From NCBI GenBank assembly GCA_900465915.1, contig UBKJ01000017.1, positions 62,001-126,000 on the forward strand: a stretch of DNA of 64,000 bases, read 5' to 3'. This DNA comes from Hyphomicrobiales bacterium (lineage in GTDB: Bacteria > Pseudomonadota > Alphaproteobacteria > Rhizobiales > Rhizobiaceae). The notes beneath the pieces were generated by a model. That model had not been told where the DNA came from. It ran no database searches and worked only from the letters and a program-made list of their open reading frames with translations. A program made the position numbers and the translations under genes. Positions 45,965-55,394 of the stretch are shown one piece after another; the first letter of the stretch is position 1, and each line of letters opens with the position of its first letter.

Positions 45965-46549
45965 TCAGCCTTCCCACGGGCCGGCATAGTCGGAGACGAT
46001 GCGCTGCATCTCGGCGCGCGGGCGCTCGGGGACTTTGGTCGGGCAGGTGCCGATATGGACGAAGCCCGCCACGCGCTCATGCGGCGCGAGGCCGAGGAAG
46101 GCGCGCGCCGGCGCGTCGTCGGAATACCAGTTGGTGATCCAGTTGGTGGCGTAGCCGAGCGCGTTGGCGGCGGTGCAGAGGTTCATGGCCGCGGCGCCGG
46201 CCGACAAGAACTGCTCCCATTCCGGGATGCGCTCATGCTCCACCGGCGACGACACCACGCCCACCACCAGCGGCGCGCGCGCGAAACGGGCGCGCTCCTG
46301 CTCGATGCGGGCCTCGGGCAGCGGTCCTTCCCGCTCCGCGGCGCGGACGGCGAGATAGTCGCCGATGCGCCGGCGCGCCTCGCCGCGATAGAGGATGAAG
46401 CGCCAGGGCGTCAGCCGGCCGTGGTCGGGCACGCGGGCCGCCACCGTCAGCAGCGCGTCCAGCTCCTCGCCCTCGGGCGCGGGCGCGGTAATGGCCGAGA
46501 TCGGCGTCGAACTGCGCTGGGCCAGGAAATCGAAAACGGGATGCGCCAC
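45965..46549 (-). CDS. Nitroreductase-family flavoprotein
   Basis: 194 residues. Features: a short N-terminal FMN-binding arm (LAQRSSTPISAI), AARVPDHGRLTPWRFILYRG, and a C-terminal ANALGYATNWITNWYSD with PHERVAGFVHIGT, all usual in this family (YdjA type). It reduces nitro compounds or quinone-like substrates with NAD(P)H; the natural substrate is unknown. The start is taken as GTG 46549 because GAGG lies six bases before it; another GTG at 46561 is possible. Confidence 0.87.
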   Translation of the reverse strand: MAHPVFDFLAQRSSTPISAITAPAPEGEELDALLTVAARVPDHGRLTPWRFILYRGEARRRIGDYLAVRAAEREGPLPEARIEQERARFARAPLVVGVVSSPVEHERIPEWEQFLSAGAAAMNLCTAANALGYATNWITNWYSDDAPARAFLGLAPHERVAGFVHIGTCPTKVPERPRAEMQRIVSDYAGPWEG

Positions 46550-46686
46550 GGGAAACCTCACGTCAAACTGGAAAACGTCGCTCCACTTCAGGAGCCGTCC
46601 CCTTCTGGCCCAGCCGGCCGGAACTGTAAAGTCAAATCCCGTCGCGGCGGGCGGCCGCGAAAGCGGAGAAAAGCCGGAATTGGCCC

Positions 46687-46718
46687 GAAATTCGGCTTGA
46701 ATGAAATTCGGCTTGAAT
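46687..46718 (+). repeat. Tandem duplication of a 16-base unit
   Basis: GAAATTCGGCTTGAAT occurs twice head to tail (46687-46702, 46703-46718), ending 29 bases before the next start codon. It may alter promoter spacing or the leader of the following gene. Confidence 0.8.
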
Positions 46719-46747
46719 TCGCCGCGGCTTTCGGTTCAAAAAAGTGC

Positions 46748-47908
46748 ATGTTTCATCCGGCGATCAAAAAGACGGGGCCAAAGCGCGGCAAATTCCTCGC
46801 CGGCCTCCTCATGGCCGCGCTCGCGGCCGGGCCGGCGATGGCGCAGGGGCCCGGTTTCGGCGGCGGCCCCGGAGGCGGCGGTCCGGGCTCGGGTCCGGGC
46901 GGATTCGGCGGCCCGCAGGGCGGGCCGGGCGCGGGCGGCGGCTTCGGCATGCCGTCCCTGCCCTCGCTGACGCCGCCGGAGCCCGCGCCGCCCAAGGCCG
47001 GCCCGGTCGTCGCGCCCCCGACAGACAGCGGGCTCAACCTGCCGCCGCCCAAGCTCGACCTGCCCGCGATCAATTCCTACGCCGCGCCGCACAGCCGCGA
47101 CAACAATCCGCTGACGCAAGGAGCGGAGCTCGACCTCAAGGCGCGGCTGACGCAGGACGGCGGCGACATTCCTTCCGGGCTGGTCTGGCGCGTCTTTTCG
47201 CCCGGCGTGGGGCCGGACGGGCAATTGCCGCTGGTGGCGAGCGCCAAGGGCGGAAGCGCGCGCTTCGACCTGCCGGAGGGCGACTATCTGGTGCATGTGG
47301 CCTATGGGCGCGCCGGCGCCACCAAGCGCATCACGCTGGCCCGCGCCGCCCGCCACGAGGTGATGGTGCTCGACGCCGGCGGCGTCAAGCTCAACGCCGT
47401 GCTGCCCGACGGCGGCAAGATCCGCGCCGACCTGCTGCGCTTCTCCATCTATGGCGACGACGAGAATTCCGACCGCTCGCTGATCGTGCCGGACGTGAAG
47501 CCCAACGCGATCGTGCGGCTCAACAGCGGCACGTATCACGTCGTGTCCAATTACGGCGCCGCCAACGCCATCATCCGCACCGACATCCGCGTCGAGGCCG
47601 GCAAGCTGACCGAGGCCACCGTGCAGCACCGCGCGGCGGAGGTGACGCTGAAGCTGGTGCGCGAGCATGGCGGCGAGGCGCTGGCCGACACGTCCTGGTC
47701 GATCCTCAACTCGGCCGGCGATCCGGTGCGCGAAAGCGTCGGCGCCTATTCCTCCGTGGTGCTGATCGAGGGCGACTATGTCGCCATCGCCAAGAACAAG
47801 GACCATATCTACCAGCACGACTTCAAGGTGACGTCCGGCCATAACGAGGAGGTCGAGGTGACCACCCGCGAGGGCGAGACCCCGGGCGACAGCGAGTCGC
47901 TGGATTAA
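46748..47908 (+). CDS. Exported glycine/proline-rich protein with beta-sandwich repeats
   Basis: 386 residues. Signal peptide ends GPAMA. Residues 33-75 are almost only Gly, Pro, Phe and Gln (repeats like GFGGGPGGGGPG), a flexible linker. The rest looks like two or three Ig-like or carboxypeptidase-regulatory-like units (VWRVFSPGVGPDGQLPLV; FDLPEGDYLVHVAYGRAGAT; LIEGDYVAIAKNKDHIYQHD). Proteins of this kind are conserved in Rhizobiales but uncharacterised. No Shine-Dalgarno site is visible before ATG 46748, and an in-frame open stretch extends upstream without coding character. A shared terminator follows. Confidence 0.78.
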   Translation: MFHPAIKKTGPKRGKFLAGLLMAALAAGPAMAQGPGFGGGPGGGGPGSGPGGFGGPQGGPGAGGGFGMPSLPSLTPPEPAPPKAGPVVAPPTDSGLNLPPPKLDLPAINSYAAPHSRDNNPLTQGAELDLKARLTQDGGDIPSGLVWRVFSPGVGPDGQLPLVASAKGGSARFDLPEGDYLVHVAYGRAGATKRITLARAARHEVMVLDAGGVKLNAVLPDGGKIRADLLRFSIYGDDENSDRSLIVPDVKPNAIVRLNSGTYHVVSNYGAANAIIRTDIRVEAGKLTEATVQHRAAEVTLKLVREHGGEALADTSWSILNSAGDPVRESVGAYSSVVLIEGDYVAIAKNKDHIYQHDFKVTSGHNEEVEVTTREGETPGDSESLD

Positions 47909-47910
47909 AA

Positions 47911-47937
47911 AAAGCCCGGCTTTCGCCGGGCTTTTTC
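47911..47937. terminator. Bidirectional terminator between convergent genes
   Basis: Stem AGCCCGGC/GCCGGGCT with a TTTC loop (47913-47932), a run of A residues before it and five T residues after it. It can stop transcription from the glycine-rich protein gene on the plus strand and from thrS on the minus strand. Confidence 0.9.
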
Positions 47938-49914
47938 TTATCCGCCGTTGCGCTGGCGCAGGAGGTCGGGCGGGGTCGCCTCCTCCCTGAGCCTTGCGAT
48001 GGCTTCGTCGAGCGTCATGGCTTCCTGGTCGCGCGAGCCGAGACGGCGCATGTTGACGGTATTCTCCTCCGCCTCGCGCTTGCCGCAGACGAGGATGACC
48101 GGCACTTTCTGGAGCGAATGCTCGCGCACCTTGTAGTTGATCTTCTCGTTGCGCAGGTCCGTCGCCACTTGCAGGCCTGCCGCCTTGAGCTTGGCGGCCG
48201 CCTGCGCGGCGTATTCGTCGGCGTCGGAGGTGATGGTCGCCACCACCACCTGCACCGGCGCGAACCAGAGCGGCATGTGGCCGGCGAAGTTCTCGATCAA
48301 TATGCCGAGGAAACGCTCCATCGAGCCGCAGACGGCGCGGTGGATCATCACCGGCTGGCGCTTTTCCGAATCCTTGTCGATATAGAAGGCGCCGAAACGC
48401 TCCGGCAGGTTGAAGTCGACCTGCGTGGTGCCGCATTGCCATTCGCGGCCGATGGCGTCGCGCAGCGTATATTCGAACTTCGGCCCGTAGAAGGCGCCCT
48501 CGCCCGGCAGGATGCCGGTCTTGATGCCGTTCGACTGCTGTTGGATCTGCTCCAGCACGCCCATCATCACGCTTTCGGCGCGGTCCCACAAGGCGTCCGA
48601 GCCGACGCGCTTGTCGGGCCGGGTCGACAGCTTGATGGTGATCTCCTCGAAGCCGAAATCCTTGTAGACCGACAGGATGAGGTCGTTGATGCGCAGGCAT
48701 TCCGCCGCCATCTGCTCGTCGGTGCAGAAGATATGCGCGTCGTCCTGCGTGAAGCCGCGCACGCGCATCAGCCCGTGCAGCGCGCCCGAGGGCTCGTAGC
48801 GGTGCACATTGCCGAATTCCGCAAGCTTTATCGGCAGATCGCGGTAGGACTTCAGGCCATGCTTGAAGATCATGACATGGCCGGGGCAGTTCATCGGCTT
48901 GAGCGCGAAGACGCGGTCGTCGTCGGTGTCGTCGCCGGCCACCGTCACCTTGAACATATTGTCGCGATACCAGCCCCAGTGGCCCGAGGTCTCCCACAGC
49001 GACTTGTCCAGCACCTGCGGCGCGTTGACTTCCTGATAGCCGTGGCCGTCGAGGCGGCGGCGCATGTAGCTGACCAGCGTCTGGAACATCTTCCAGCCCT
49101 TGGCGTGCCAGAACACGACGCCCGGCCCTTCCTCCTGGAAGTGGAACAGGTCCATCTCGCGGCCGAGGCGGCGATGGTCGCGCTTCTCGGCCTCCTCCAG
49201 CATGGTGAGATAGGCCTGCAAATCGCTGCTATTGGCGAAAGCCGTGCCGTAGATGCGGGTCAGCATCGGATTGTTGGCGTCGCCGCGCCAATAGGCGCCC
49301 GCCACCTTCATCAGCTTGAAGGCGTCGCCGATCTGGCCGGTCGAGGCCATGTGCGGCCCGCGGCAGAGGTCGAACCAGTCGCCCTGCGAATAGATCTTTA
49401 GATCCTGCCCCTCGGGAATGGCGTCGACCAGCTCGACCTTGTAGCTCTCGCCCTTGTCGGCGAAGACTTTTTTCGCCTTGTCGCGCGACCAGACCTCCTT
49501 GGTGAAGGGCTTGTTGCGCGCGATGATCTCGCGCATCTTCTTCTCGATCAGCGGCAGGTCGTCGGGCGTAAACGGCTCGTTGCGGGCGAAGTCGTAGTAG
49601 AATCCGTTCTCGATCACCGGGCCGATGGTGACCTGGGTTCCCGGGAAAAGCTCCTGCACGGCCTCGGCCAGCACATGGGCGGCGTCGTGGCGGATCAGCT
49701 CCAGCGCGCGCGGATCGTCGCGGGTGATGATCTCGACCTTGCCGGACGCGCCGAGCGGGTCGGAGAGGTCGCGCACCACGCCGTCGACGGCGTAGGCGAC
49801 GGCCTTCTTGGCCAGCGACTTGGAGATCGATTCGGCCAGCGCCGCGCCGGTCATGGCGGCGTCGTAGTCGCGCACCGAACCATCGGGAAATTGCAGGGAA
49901 ACCTGAGCGGACAT
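47938..49914 (-). CDS. thrS: Threonine-tRNA ligase
   Basis: 658 residues, full length. N-terminal TGS domain (1-65), an editing domain with [17 protein letters not shown] (HxxxH zinc-type motif near residue 75), then the class II catalytic core with [20 protein letters not shown] (the cysteine and histidine bind the active-site zinc) and [20 protein letters not shown] (motif 2). The C-terminal anticodon-binding domain begins [16 protein letters not shown]. It charges tRNA-Thr and edits Ser-tRNA-Thr. No T-box or leader-peptide attenuator is visible in the upstream spacer. Confidence 0.96.
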   Translation of the reverse strand: MSAQVSLQFPDGSVRDYDAAMTGAALAESISKSLAKKAVAYAVDGVVRDLSDPLGASGKVEIITRDDPRALELIRHDAAHVLAEAVQELFPGTQVTIGPVIENGFYYDFARNEPFTPDDLPLIEKKMREIIARNKPFTKEVWSRDKAKKVFADKGESYKVELVDAIPEGQDLKIYSQGDWFDLCRGPHMASTGQIGDAFKLMKVAGAYWRGDANNPMLTRIYGTAFANSSDLQAYLTMLEEAEKRDHRRLGREMDLFHFQEEGPGVVFWHAKGWKMFQTLVSYMRRRLDGHGYQEVNAPQVLDKSLWETSGHWGWYRDNMFKVTVAGDDTDDDRVFALKPMNCPGHVMIFKHGLKSYRDLPIKLAEFGNVHRYEPSGALHGLMRVRGFTQDDAHIFCTDEQMAAECLRINDLILSVYKDFGFEEITIKLSTRPDKRVGSDALWDRAESVMMGVLEQIQQQSNGIKTGILPGEGAFYGPKFEYTLRDAIGREWQCGTTQVDFNLPERFGAFYIDKDSEKRQPVMIHRAVCGSMERFLGILIENFAGHMPLWFAPVQVVVATITSDADEYAAQAAAKLKAAGLQVATDLRNEKINYKVREHSLQKVPVILVCGKREAEENTVNMRRLGSRDQEAMTLDEAIARLREEATPPDLLRQRNGG

Positions 49915-50066
49915 GTCGTTCTTCCTTATCCAGTCCCGCCAACGATCGCGGGTGGTTTGTCTAGGCGAAATAGACAGCGCCGTTTTTCCGAGGAAATCCG
50001 GCGTTGTCTACAGAATGTGGAATGCGCGCTCTTAATCCGTTTTCGGCCGGCAGTCAAAGGCCGGGA

Positions 50067-51026
50067 TCAGCGGTGATGGCGATGGCGCTTCGCGTGATGG
50101 ACGGCCTGGCGCTTCGGCGCGGGCTTGGCGACCGGGTCGCCGCCGTCGCCCTGCTCGATGGAGGCGTCGTCGACCATGCCGGCGGAGGCGACCGCCTGGC
50201 CTTGCGTGCTGAACTTGGTGAGGAGCTTGGCCATCTCGCCGTCGCGCTGGCCGGCGGTGCCGGCGCCCAGCACCACGCCGACATAATGGCGGTTGTTGAC
50301 GGTCAGCGACGAGACGAGATTATAGCCCGACACGTTGGTGTAGCCGGTCTTGATGCCGTCGACGCCGGCGTAGCGGTACATCAGGTTGTTGTGCCCGTTG
50401 AGCACGCGGCCGTGATAGGCGTAGGTGCGCTGCGAGAACAGCGCATATTCCTCGGGAAAGTCGCGCCGCAGCGCCATGCCCAGCACGGCCATGTCGCTCG
50501 GCGTGGTGAACTGGGTCTGCGCGGCGGTGAGGCCCGACGGATTGACGAAGACGGTGCTCTTCATGCCGAGCTGGCGGGCGCGGCCGGTCATCAGCCGGCC
50601 GAAGGCGGCTTCCGAGCCGGCGATATGCTCGCCCAGAACGGTGGCCGCGTCATTGGCCGAGATGATGATCATGGCGTGGACGGCGTCGCGCACCGTCAAT
50701 GTCTGGCCCGGCTTGAGCCACAATTTCATCTTGACCTTCGACGCCGCGTTCTTGGACACGACCATCTCGTCGTCCCAGTGCAGGCGGCCGGTCTTGATCG
50801 CCTCGAAGGCGAGATAGAGCGACATCATCTTGGCCAGCGAGGCCGGCGCATGCTGCACGTTGGAGCCGTTCTGGCCCAGCATGCGGCCGCTGTCGGCGTC
50901 GTAGACCACCCAGGACATGCCCACCGGCGCGGTCTGCGCCATCGCCGCGCCGGGAACGGCGACGGTCATCGCGGCTGCGGCGAAGAGGAACGGGAGGCGG
51001 GTCGATTTCGGCATGGTCTCTCGCAT
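50067..51026 (-). CDS. D-alanyl-D-alanine carboxypeptidase (penicillin-binding protein 5/6 type)
   Basis: 319 residues. Signal peptide ends AAMAQ. Catalytic motifs SLAKM (SxxK), SAN (SxN) and KTG are in order and spaced as in class C/low-molecular-mass PBPs (family S11). It trims terminal D-Ala from peptidoglycan pentapeptides in the periplasm. The usual C-terminal beta domain and membrane anchor are absent; instead a His/Arg-rich tail (KRQAVHHAKRHRHHR) ends the protein. ATG at 51014 is an alternative start. Confidence 0.92.
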   Translation of the reverse strand: MRETMPKSTRLPFLFAAAAMTVAVPGAAMAQTAPVGMSWVVYDADSGRMLGQNGSNVQHAPASLAKMMSLYLAFEAIKTGRLHWDDEMVVSKNAASKVKMKLWLKPGQTLTVRDAVHAMIIISANDAATVLGEHIAGSEAAFGRLMTGRARQLGMKSTVFVNPSGLTAAQTQFTTPSDMAVLGMALRRDFPEEYALFSQRTYAYHGRVLNGHNNLMYRYAGVDGIKTGYTNVSGYNLVSSLTVNNRHYVGVVLGAGTAGQRDGEMAKLLTKFSTQGQAVASAGMVDDASIEQGDGGDPVAKPAPKRQAVHHAKRHRHHR

Positions 51027-51166
51027 GAATCAAAGACGTCTCGGACATGAAGGCGAATTGCGGCCCGAAAAAGGCCACAGCCTCGCCCGATTCCCTGTCG
51101 GCCGATAAAAGACGCTTATCGTTAAGGAAGCCTGAAAATACGCCGGCGCGACAGGCCCGGCGTCCA

Positions 51167-51508
51167 TCAACTTTGCGTGTAGCGGCTCCAGTAGCGCCAG
51201 GGCGCCCACCAGCGCATGCGCGGCGCGAGCGCCTTGGGCACGGGGTCGAAGCCATGCGCGCCGAAGGGGCCGCAGCGCGCCACGCGGAACAGCGTCATCC
51301 AGCCGCCGGCCCAAAGCCCATGCCGCGCCACGGCCTCATAGCCGTATTCCGAGCAGGTCGGCAGGTGGCGGCAGGCGTTTCCGATCAGCGAGGACAAAGT
51401 GAGCTGGTAGAGCCGGATCAATGAGACGCCCAGCACCCGCCCCGGCGTCCTGCGCCAGGGATCGGTGAAGTTGCGGCCGGGCCGCCCTGCCCCGCAGCGC
51501 GCGCACAT
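51167..51508 (-). CDS. yidD: Membrane protein insertion efficiency factor
   Basis: 113 residues. The conserved core IRLYQLTLSSLIGNACRHLP-TCSEYGYEAV and ARCGPFGAHGFDPVP is diagnostic of YidD, a small inner-face membrane-associated protein that helps YidC insert proteins. N-terminal cysteines (MCARCG) are an addition to the standard form. The ATG follows directly on the stop of the IscU-like gene, so the two are co-transcribed and probably translationally coupled, a common rhizobial pair. Confidence 0.93.
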   Translation of the reverse strand: MCARCGAGRPGRNFTDPWRRTPGRVLGVSLIRLYQLTLSSLIGNACRHLPTCSEYGYEAVARHGLWAGGWMTLFRVARCGPFGAHGFDPVPKALAPRMRWWAPWRYWSRYTQS

Positions 51509-51949
51509 TCAGGCGGCCCGCGCCTTGTCCTCGATCTGGCGGATGCAGTCGGCCACCGCGTCGAAGGTGAGAAGCGTGGAGGCGTGACGGGCGCGATAGT
51601 CGCGCACCGGCTCGAAATATTTGCAATCCTCGAACCGGCCCTCGGGCGCCGGGCCGTTGTCCTTGAGCATATGGTGCATGGTCTCGCGCAGGGCCTTGAG
51701 CTCCTCCGCGCCCGCGCCCACCACGTGCCGCGCCATGACCGAGGACGACGCCTGCCCCAGCGCGCAGGCCTTCACCTCATGGGCGAAATCCGTCACCACA
51801 CCGTCCTCCATCTTGAGGAACACCGTGACCGTGGAGCCGCACAATTTGGAATGCATGGTCGAGACCGCGTCGGCGTCGGCGAGCCGGCCGAGCCGCGTCA
51901 GGTTGCCGGCGAATTCCAGGATGCGCTTGTTGTAGACGTCGTCGATCAT
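51509..51949 (-). CDS. Iron-sulfur cluster assembly scaffold protein, IscU/NifU-like (degenerate ligand set)
   Basis: 146 residues with an IscU-fold: MIDDVYNKRILEFAGNLTRLGR, then LCGSTVTVFL and VKACALGQASSSVMA. Cysteines are at 37, 62, 109 and 135. The aspartate that normally follows the first cysteine (CGD) is serine, and the third canonical cysteine near the C-terminus (in the RHASTLL region) is serine, so cluster binding may differ from SufU/IscU. The ATG at 51949 fits the family start. Operon with yidD. Confidence 0.88.
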   Translation of the reverse strand: MIDDVYNKRILEFAGNLTRLGRLADADAVSTMHSKLCGSTVTVFLKMEDGVVTDFAHEVKACALGQASSSVMARHVVGAGAEELKALRETMHHMLKDNGPAPEGRFEDCKYFEPVRDYRARHASTLLTFDAVADCIRQIEDKARAA

Positions 51950-52180
51950 GGCGGGCCTTCCGCGGCGAAAAAACGAAAATGTCATTCGGCCGCTGTTTCA
52001 AATCATATATGAGCAGTTATATAATAGCCCGGCCGCGGCGACGCCAGCCTCTGGACGCGCCCGCGCAGACTATCCGGCGAACAGGTCGCCGGCCAATACA
52101 TCGCCCGCTCTCATTCAGCGCATCGTTGTATTGTCCGTTTAACTCGTCTCCTCCCTGAAGGAGACTACTGGAGAATACTG

Positions 52181-52807
52181 ATGGACGCTCGCACCGCGCA
52201 AAACGACGACGAATCCGGCGCGCCTTCCAAAAAGCACGACCGCAAGCCCAGCCGCGTCGAGGCCGAGGCCGCCGTGCGCACCCTCCTGCTCTGGGCCGGC
52301 GACGACCCGGACCGCGAGGGCCTGCTCGACACGCCCAAGCGCGTGGCCAAGGCCTACAAGGAATTGTTCTCCGGCTACGCCGAGGACCCCGAGGAGGTGC
52401 TCGGCACCACGTTCGAGGAAGTGGCCGGCTATGACGACCTCGTCCTGGTCAAGGACATCTCCTTCTTCTCCCATTGCGAGCACCACATGGTGCCGATCAT
52501 CGGCAAGGCCCATGTCGCCTACCTGCCCGACGGCGAGGTGGTGGGCCTGTCCAAGATCGCGCGCGTGGTCGACATCTTCGCCCATCGCCTGCAGACGCAG
52601 GAAAGCATCACCGCGCAGATCGCCGACTGCATCCAGCGCATCCTGAAGCCGCGCGGCGTGGCGGTGCTGATCGAGGCCGAACATATGTGCATGGCCATGC
52701 GCGGCATCCGCAAGCAGGGATCGAGCACCATCACCACCACCTTCACCGGCGATTTCAAGGCCAAGGTGGACGAGCAGGTGCGCTTCATGACCATGATCCG
52801 GGGCTGA
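52181..52807 (+). CDS. folE: GTP cyclohydrolase I
   Basis: 208 residues. It converts GTP to 7,8-dihydroneopterin triphosphate, the first step to folate (and queuosine precursors). Zinc ligands: Cys and His in the [17 protein letters not shown] region and the later Cys in [11 protein letters not shown]. Substrate residues in [20 protein letters not shown] and the C-terminal TTTFTGDF are all present. AGGAG and a good spacing precede the ATG. The hisI gene follows three bases later. Confidence 0.95.
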   Translation: MDARTAQNDDESGAPSKKHDRKPSRVEAEAAVRTLLLWAGDDPDREGLLDTPKRVAKAYKELFSGYAEDPEEVLGTTFEEVAGYDDLVLVKDISFFSHCEHHMVPIIGKAHVAYLPDGEVVGLSKIARVVDIFAHRLQTQESITAQIADCIQRILKPRGVAVLIEAEHMCMAMRGIRKQGSSTITTTFTGDFKAKVDEQVRFMTMIRG

Positions 52808-52810
52808 GCC

Positions 52811-53236
52811 ATGGGCCTGTTTCCCCCGCAGCCGGCGGACAAGACGGCGATCGAGGAAGGCGCGGCCTTCACGCCGCGCTTCGACGCGGCGGGCCTGATC
52901 ACGGCCATCGTCACCGACGCCCGCGACGGCGAGTTGCTGATGGTCGCCCATATGAACGACGAGGCCTTGCGGCTGACGCTCGACACGGGGATCGCCCATT
53001 ACTGGTCGCGCTCGCGCAAGACCTTGTGGAAGAAGGGCGAGACCTCGGGCAATCTCCAGACCGTGGTGGAGATGCGCGCCGATTGCGACCAGGACGCGCT
53101 GTGGCTGAAGGTGCACGTGGCCGGCGACGGCCCCACCTGCCATACCGGCCGCCGCTCCTGCTTCTATCGCCGGGTGGTCGCCGCCGACGGCGCGGTCTCG
53201 CTCGCGGCCGACGCCGCCTGCGGCCACGATCATTAA
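52811..53236 (+). CDS. hisI: Phosphoribosyl-AMP cyclohydrolase
   Basis: 141 residues, HisI without HisE. It opens the adenine ring of PR-AMP in histidine synthesis. Zinc ligands are the cysteines of ADCDQDALW and [30 protein letters not shown] is the substrate-binding core. It starts three bases after folE, so they are coupled; both enzymes act on purine-like rings and this pairing is common in Rhizobiales. Confidence 0.94.
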   Translation: MGLFPPQPADKTAIEEGAAFTPRFDAAGLITAIVTDARDGELLMVAHMNDEALRLTLDTGIAHYWSRSRKTLWKKGETSGNLQTVVEMRADCDQDALWLKVHVAGDGPTCHTGRRSCFYRRVVAADGAVSLAADAACGHDH

Positions 53237-53350
53237 CCGCCTCACTTAAGCGTGATGGCGCGAAAAAAGGTCGCGCCATCGAATCGCGCTATTTATCCTT
53301 TGGATACCATGTTTCGCTAAACTGACCGAAACGGAGAGGTGTCCACCGTG

Positions 53351-54283
53351 ATGCTCGCATGGGTTCCGAGACGCAAGGCGGCCGAGCCGCCCGTGTCCGT
53401 CATCGAGGACAAGCCCGAACCGCCGCACCGGCCGCGCAAGCTGGCCCTCGCCCTTGGCGGCGGCGCCGCGCGCGGATGGGCGCATATCGGCGTGCTGCGC
53501 GCGCTGGACGAGGCGGGCATCGAGATCGAGATGATCGCCGGCACCTCCATCGGCGCGCTGGTCGGCGGCTGCTACCTGGCCGGCAAGCTGGACGAGCTGG
53601 AGGATTTCGCGCGCAACCTCACCCGCCGGCGCATGTTCAACCTTCTCGACATCACATTTCGCGGCAGCGGCCTGTTCGGCGGCATGAAACTCGACGGACG
53701 CCTGCGCGAGCATCTCGACGGCATACGCGTCGAGGACCTCGCCCGGCCCTTCGTGGCGGTCTGCACGGAGCTGCACACCGGGCACGAGATCTGGCTGTCT
53801 TCGGGGCCGCTGGTCGAGGCCATGCGCGCCTCCTACGCGCTGCCGGGCGTGTTCGAGCCGGTGCGCTGGCGCGACCGGGTGCTGGTCGACGGGGCGCTGG
53901 TCAACCCGGTGCCCGTCTCGGTCTGCCGCGCCTATGAGGAGCGGCTGGTGCTGGCGGTGAACCTCCATTACGACCAGTACGGCCGCGCGGCGGTGATCAA
54001 ATACGCCCCCACCCGGCAGGAAGGCGACCCCGGCCTGCCGCACGGCGAGAAGGAGACGCGGCTCGGCATCACCGGCGTGATGATGGAGGCGTTCAACATC
54101 ATCCAGGACCGCATCTCGCGGGCGCGCATGGCGGGCGACCCGCCGGACCTGTCGCTGATGCCCGTGGTGGGCCAGATCGGCCTCGCCGACTTCCACCGCG
54201 CCGCCGAAGCCATCGAAGCCGGCTATGTCGAAACGGTGAAGCGGCTGGAGGACATCCGCCGCGTGCAGGGCATGGTGCGCTGA
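53351..54283 (+). CDS. Patatin-like phospholipase / RssA-type protein
   Basis: 310 residues. Oxyanion loop LGGGAARGWAHIGVLRAL (about 35-52), nucleophile S66 in AGTSIGALVGG, and the dyad aspartate in VDGALVNPVP. The patatin-fold esterase may hydrolyse membrane lipids; the substrate is unknown. Three in-frame starts are close together (GTG 53339, GTG 53348, ATG 53351); GAGG at 53336-53339 fits 53348 or 53351. It follows hisI after 114 bases and ends before a hairpin. Confidence 0.9.
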   Translation: MLAWVPRRKAAEPPVSVIEDKPEPPHRPRKLALALGGGAARGWAHIGVLRALDEAGIEIEMIAGTSIGALVGGCYLAGKLDELEDFARNLTRRRMFNLLDITFRGSGLFGGMKLDGRLREHLDGIRVEDLARPFVAVCTELHTGHEIWLSSGPLVEAMRASYALPGVFEPVRWRDRVLVDGALVNPVPVSVCRAYEERLVLAVNLHYDQYGRAAVIKYAPTRQEGDPGLPHGEKETRLGITGVMMEAFNIIQDRISRARMAGDPPDLSLMPVVGQIGLADFHRAAEAIEAGYVETVKRLEDIRRVQGMVR

Positions 54284-54403
54284 GTCTGCGGGAAGCGCGA
54301 ATCCACGCGGCCGGTAGCTGCGTCTTGACGGGACTACCCATGCTTTTCTCCGCTTCCCGGCAAAATATTTTCTCATTCTCCTCCCTTGGCGAAGCATTTG
54401 AAA

Positions 54404-54423
54404 AAGCCCGGAAATTCGGGCTT
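54404..54423. terminator. Hairpin after the patatin gene
   Basis: Stem AAGCCCG/CGGGCTT with a six-base loop, about 120 bases after the patatin stop. The plus-strand T run is short (TTTCC), so it is a weak terminator candidate; the minus strand has TTTTT. Confidence 0.4.
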
Positions 54424-54565
54424 TCCGGCCTGTTGGCGGCGATGGGAGAGGTCCTTTCCCCCATTCTTTTTCAAAAAGATGGACGCAAGACGCAGATGGG
54501 GCTTGTGCACCCCCAACCGATTTGCTAAATGCCCCCTCGCCGACGGAGTTCGGCTCCTACCACGG

Positions 54566-54650
54566 GCGGTCGTGGCGGAATTGGTAGACGCGCAGCGTTG
54601 AGGTCGCTGTGGGGCAACCCGTGGAAGTTCGAGTCTTCTCGACCGCACCA
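54566..54650 (+). tRNA. tRNA-Leu(GAG)
   Basis: Acceptor GCGGTCG pairs with CGACCGC, followed by A and encoded CCA. Leucine-type D arm (GGCGGAATTGGTAGACGC), anticodon loop TTGAGGT giving anticodon GAG, long variable arm (TGGGGCAACCCG) and T arm GAAG-TTCGAGT-CTTC. No intron is present, unlike the other leucine tRNA in this window. Confidence 0.95.
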
Positions 54651-54954
54651 TTCTTCTTCAGCACATATCGATATGTTTCGCCCTGTACGGATTGAAACGG
54701 CTGTTTCTCCGAGCGGGGCTGCGTCGCGCTTCGATATCGCTCCTTACCGTTTAATAGAACGTCCGACCTGCAAGCGACACGCTCCGGCGCGGTATCGCAG
54801 CAAGGGATATTTTAATCTCGCAAAGCCAATCAGCAGTCACATGATGACGGAGTTTCTTGCAAACAGCTTGTGAGATGTTTCGCCCTCAGTTGAAACAATT
54901 TAATCCACCAATATAATTGTTTTAAATTCTGCGGAGAGCTTAGGGGGCGGACAT
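54651..54954. other. AT-richer spacer after tRNA-Leu(GAG)
   Basis: No gene could be supported here. Base composition is lower in GC than the flanks and short frames have no ribosome sites. A shift in composition directly at the 3' end of a tRNA gene is the typical place for past integration of mobile DNA, but no direct repeat of the tRNA end was found nearby. Confidence 0.45.
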
Positions 54955-55236
54955 TTGACGACACGACGCGATAAATTAAAGATTTTCATTCTGGTGCTGA
55001 TGGCGCTATTGGGCCTTTTGCGTATAAAGGAGATAACGCCGGATCGACCTATCGACGAGCTGTTTTTAGCTCTTTTCGGACCGACAGGAGCGCTATGGCT
55101 CTTCCGTTTCATATGTATTGTTTTGATATTGGGTCCCTTCCTCTTAATTTGGTCCGATAGGCGGACTAACCGGAAAGTCGACGGATATATTAAACAACAA
55201 AGTATGATCGACAGGTCGATAAGAAGCGACGAATAG
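54955..55236 (+). CDS. Small two-helix membrane protein, 93 aa
   Basis: TTG start with AGGGGGCG about seven bases upstream. Two hydrophobic segments (IFILVLMALLGLLRI and LWLFRFICIVLILGPFLLIW) are followed by a polar tail (DRRTNRKVDGYIKQQSMID). Low GC compared with neighbours. No family recognised; it could be foreign or a real small membrane protein. Confidence 0.45.
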   Translation: MTTRRDKLKIFILVLMALLGLLRIKEITPDRPIDELFLALFGPTGALWLFRFICIVLILGPFLLIWSDRRTNRKVDGYIKQQSMIDRSIRSDE

Positions 55237-55394
55237 GCGTTCTTCCAGTAAAAGCGCGTCGGCGTCTCGATCATATTTCTTTCCGGAAGATGCGCGCATT
55301 TCTTCAATTAAACCGGTCCACGGGTGCGCCCTCCCCACTCGCTGCTCCCTGTGATAAGTTCCGTGTTCCTACTAATTTGCGAGGGAGACAGGGC

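Noticed and set aside
49915..50066. T-box or leader-peptide attenuator before thrS
   Set aside because: No threonine-codon run, specifier loop or antiterminator pairing is visible in the short spacer, and T-boxes are not expected for this group.
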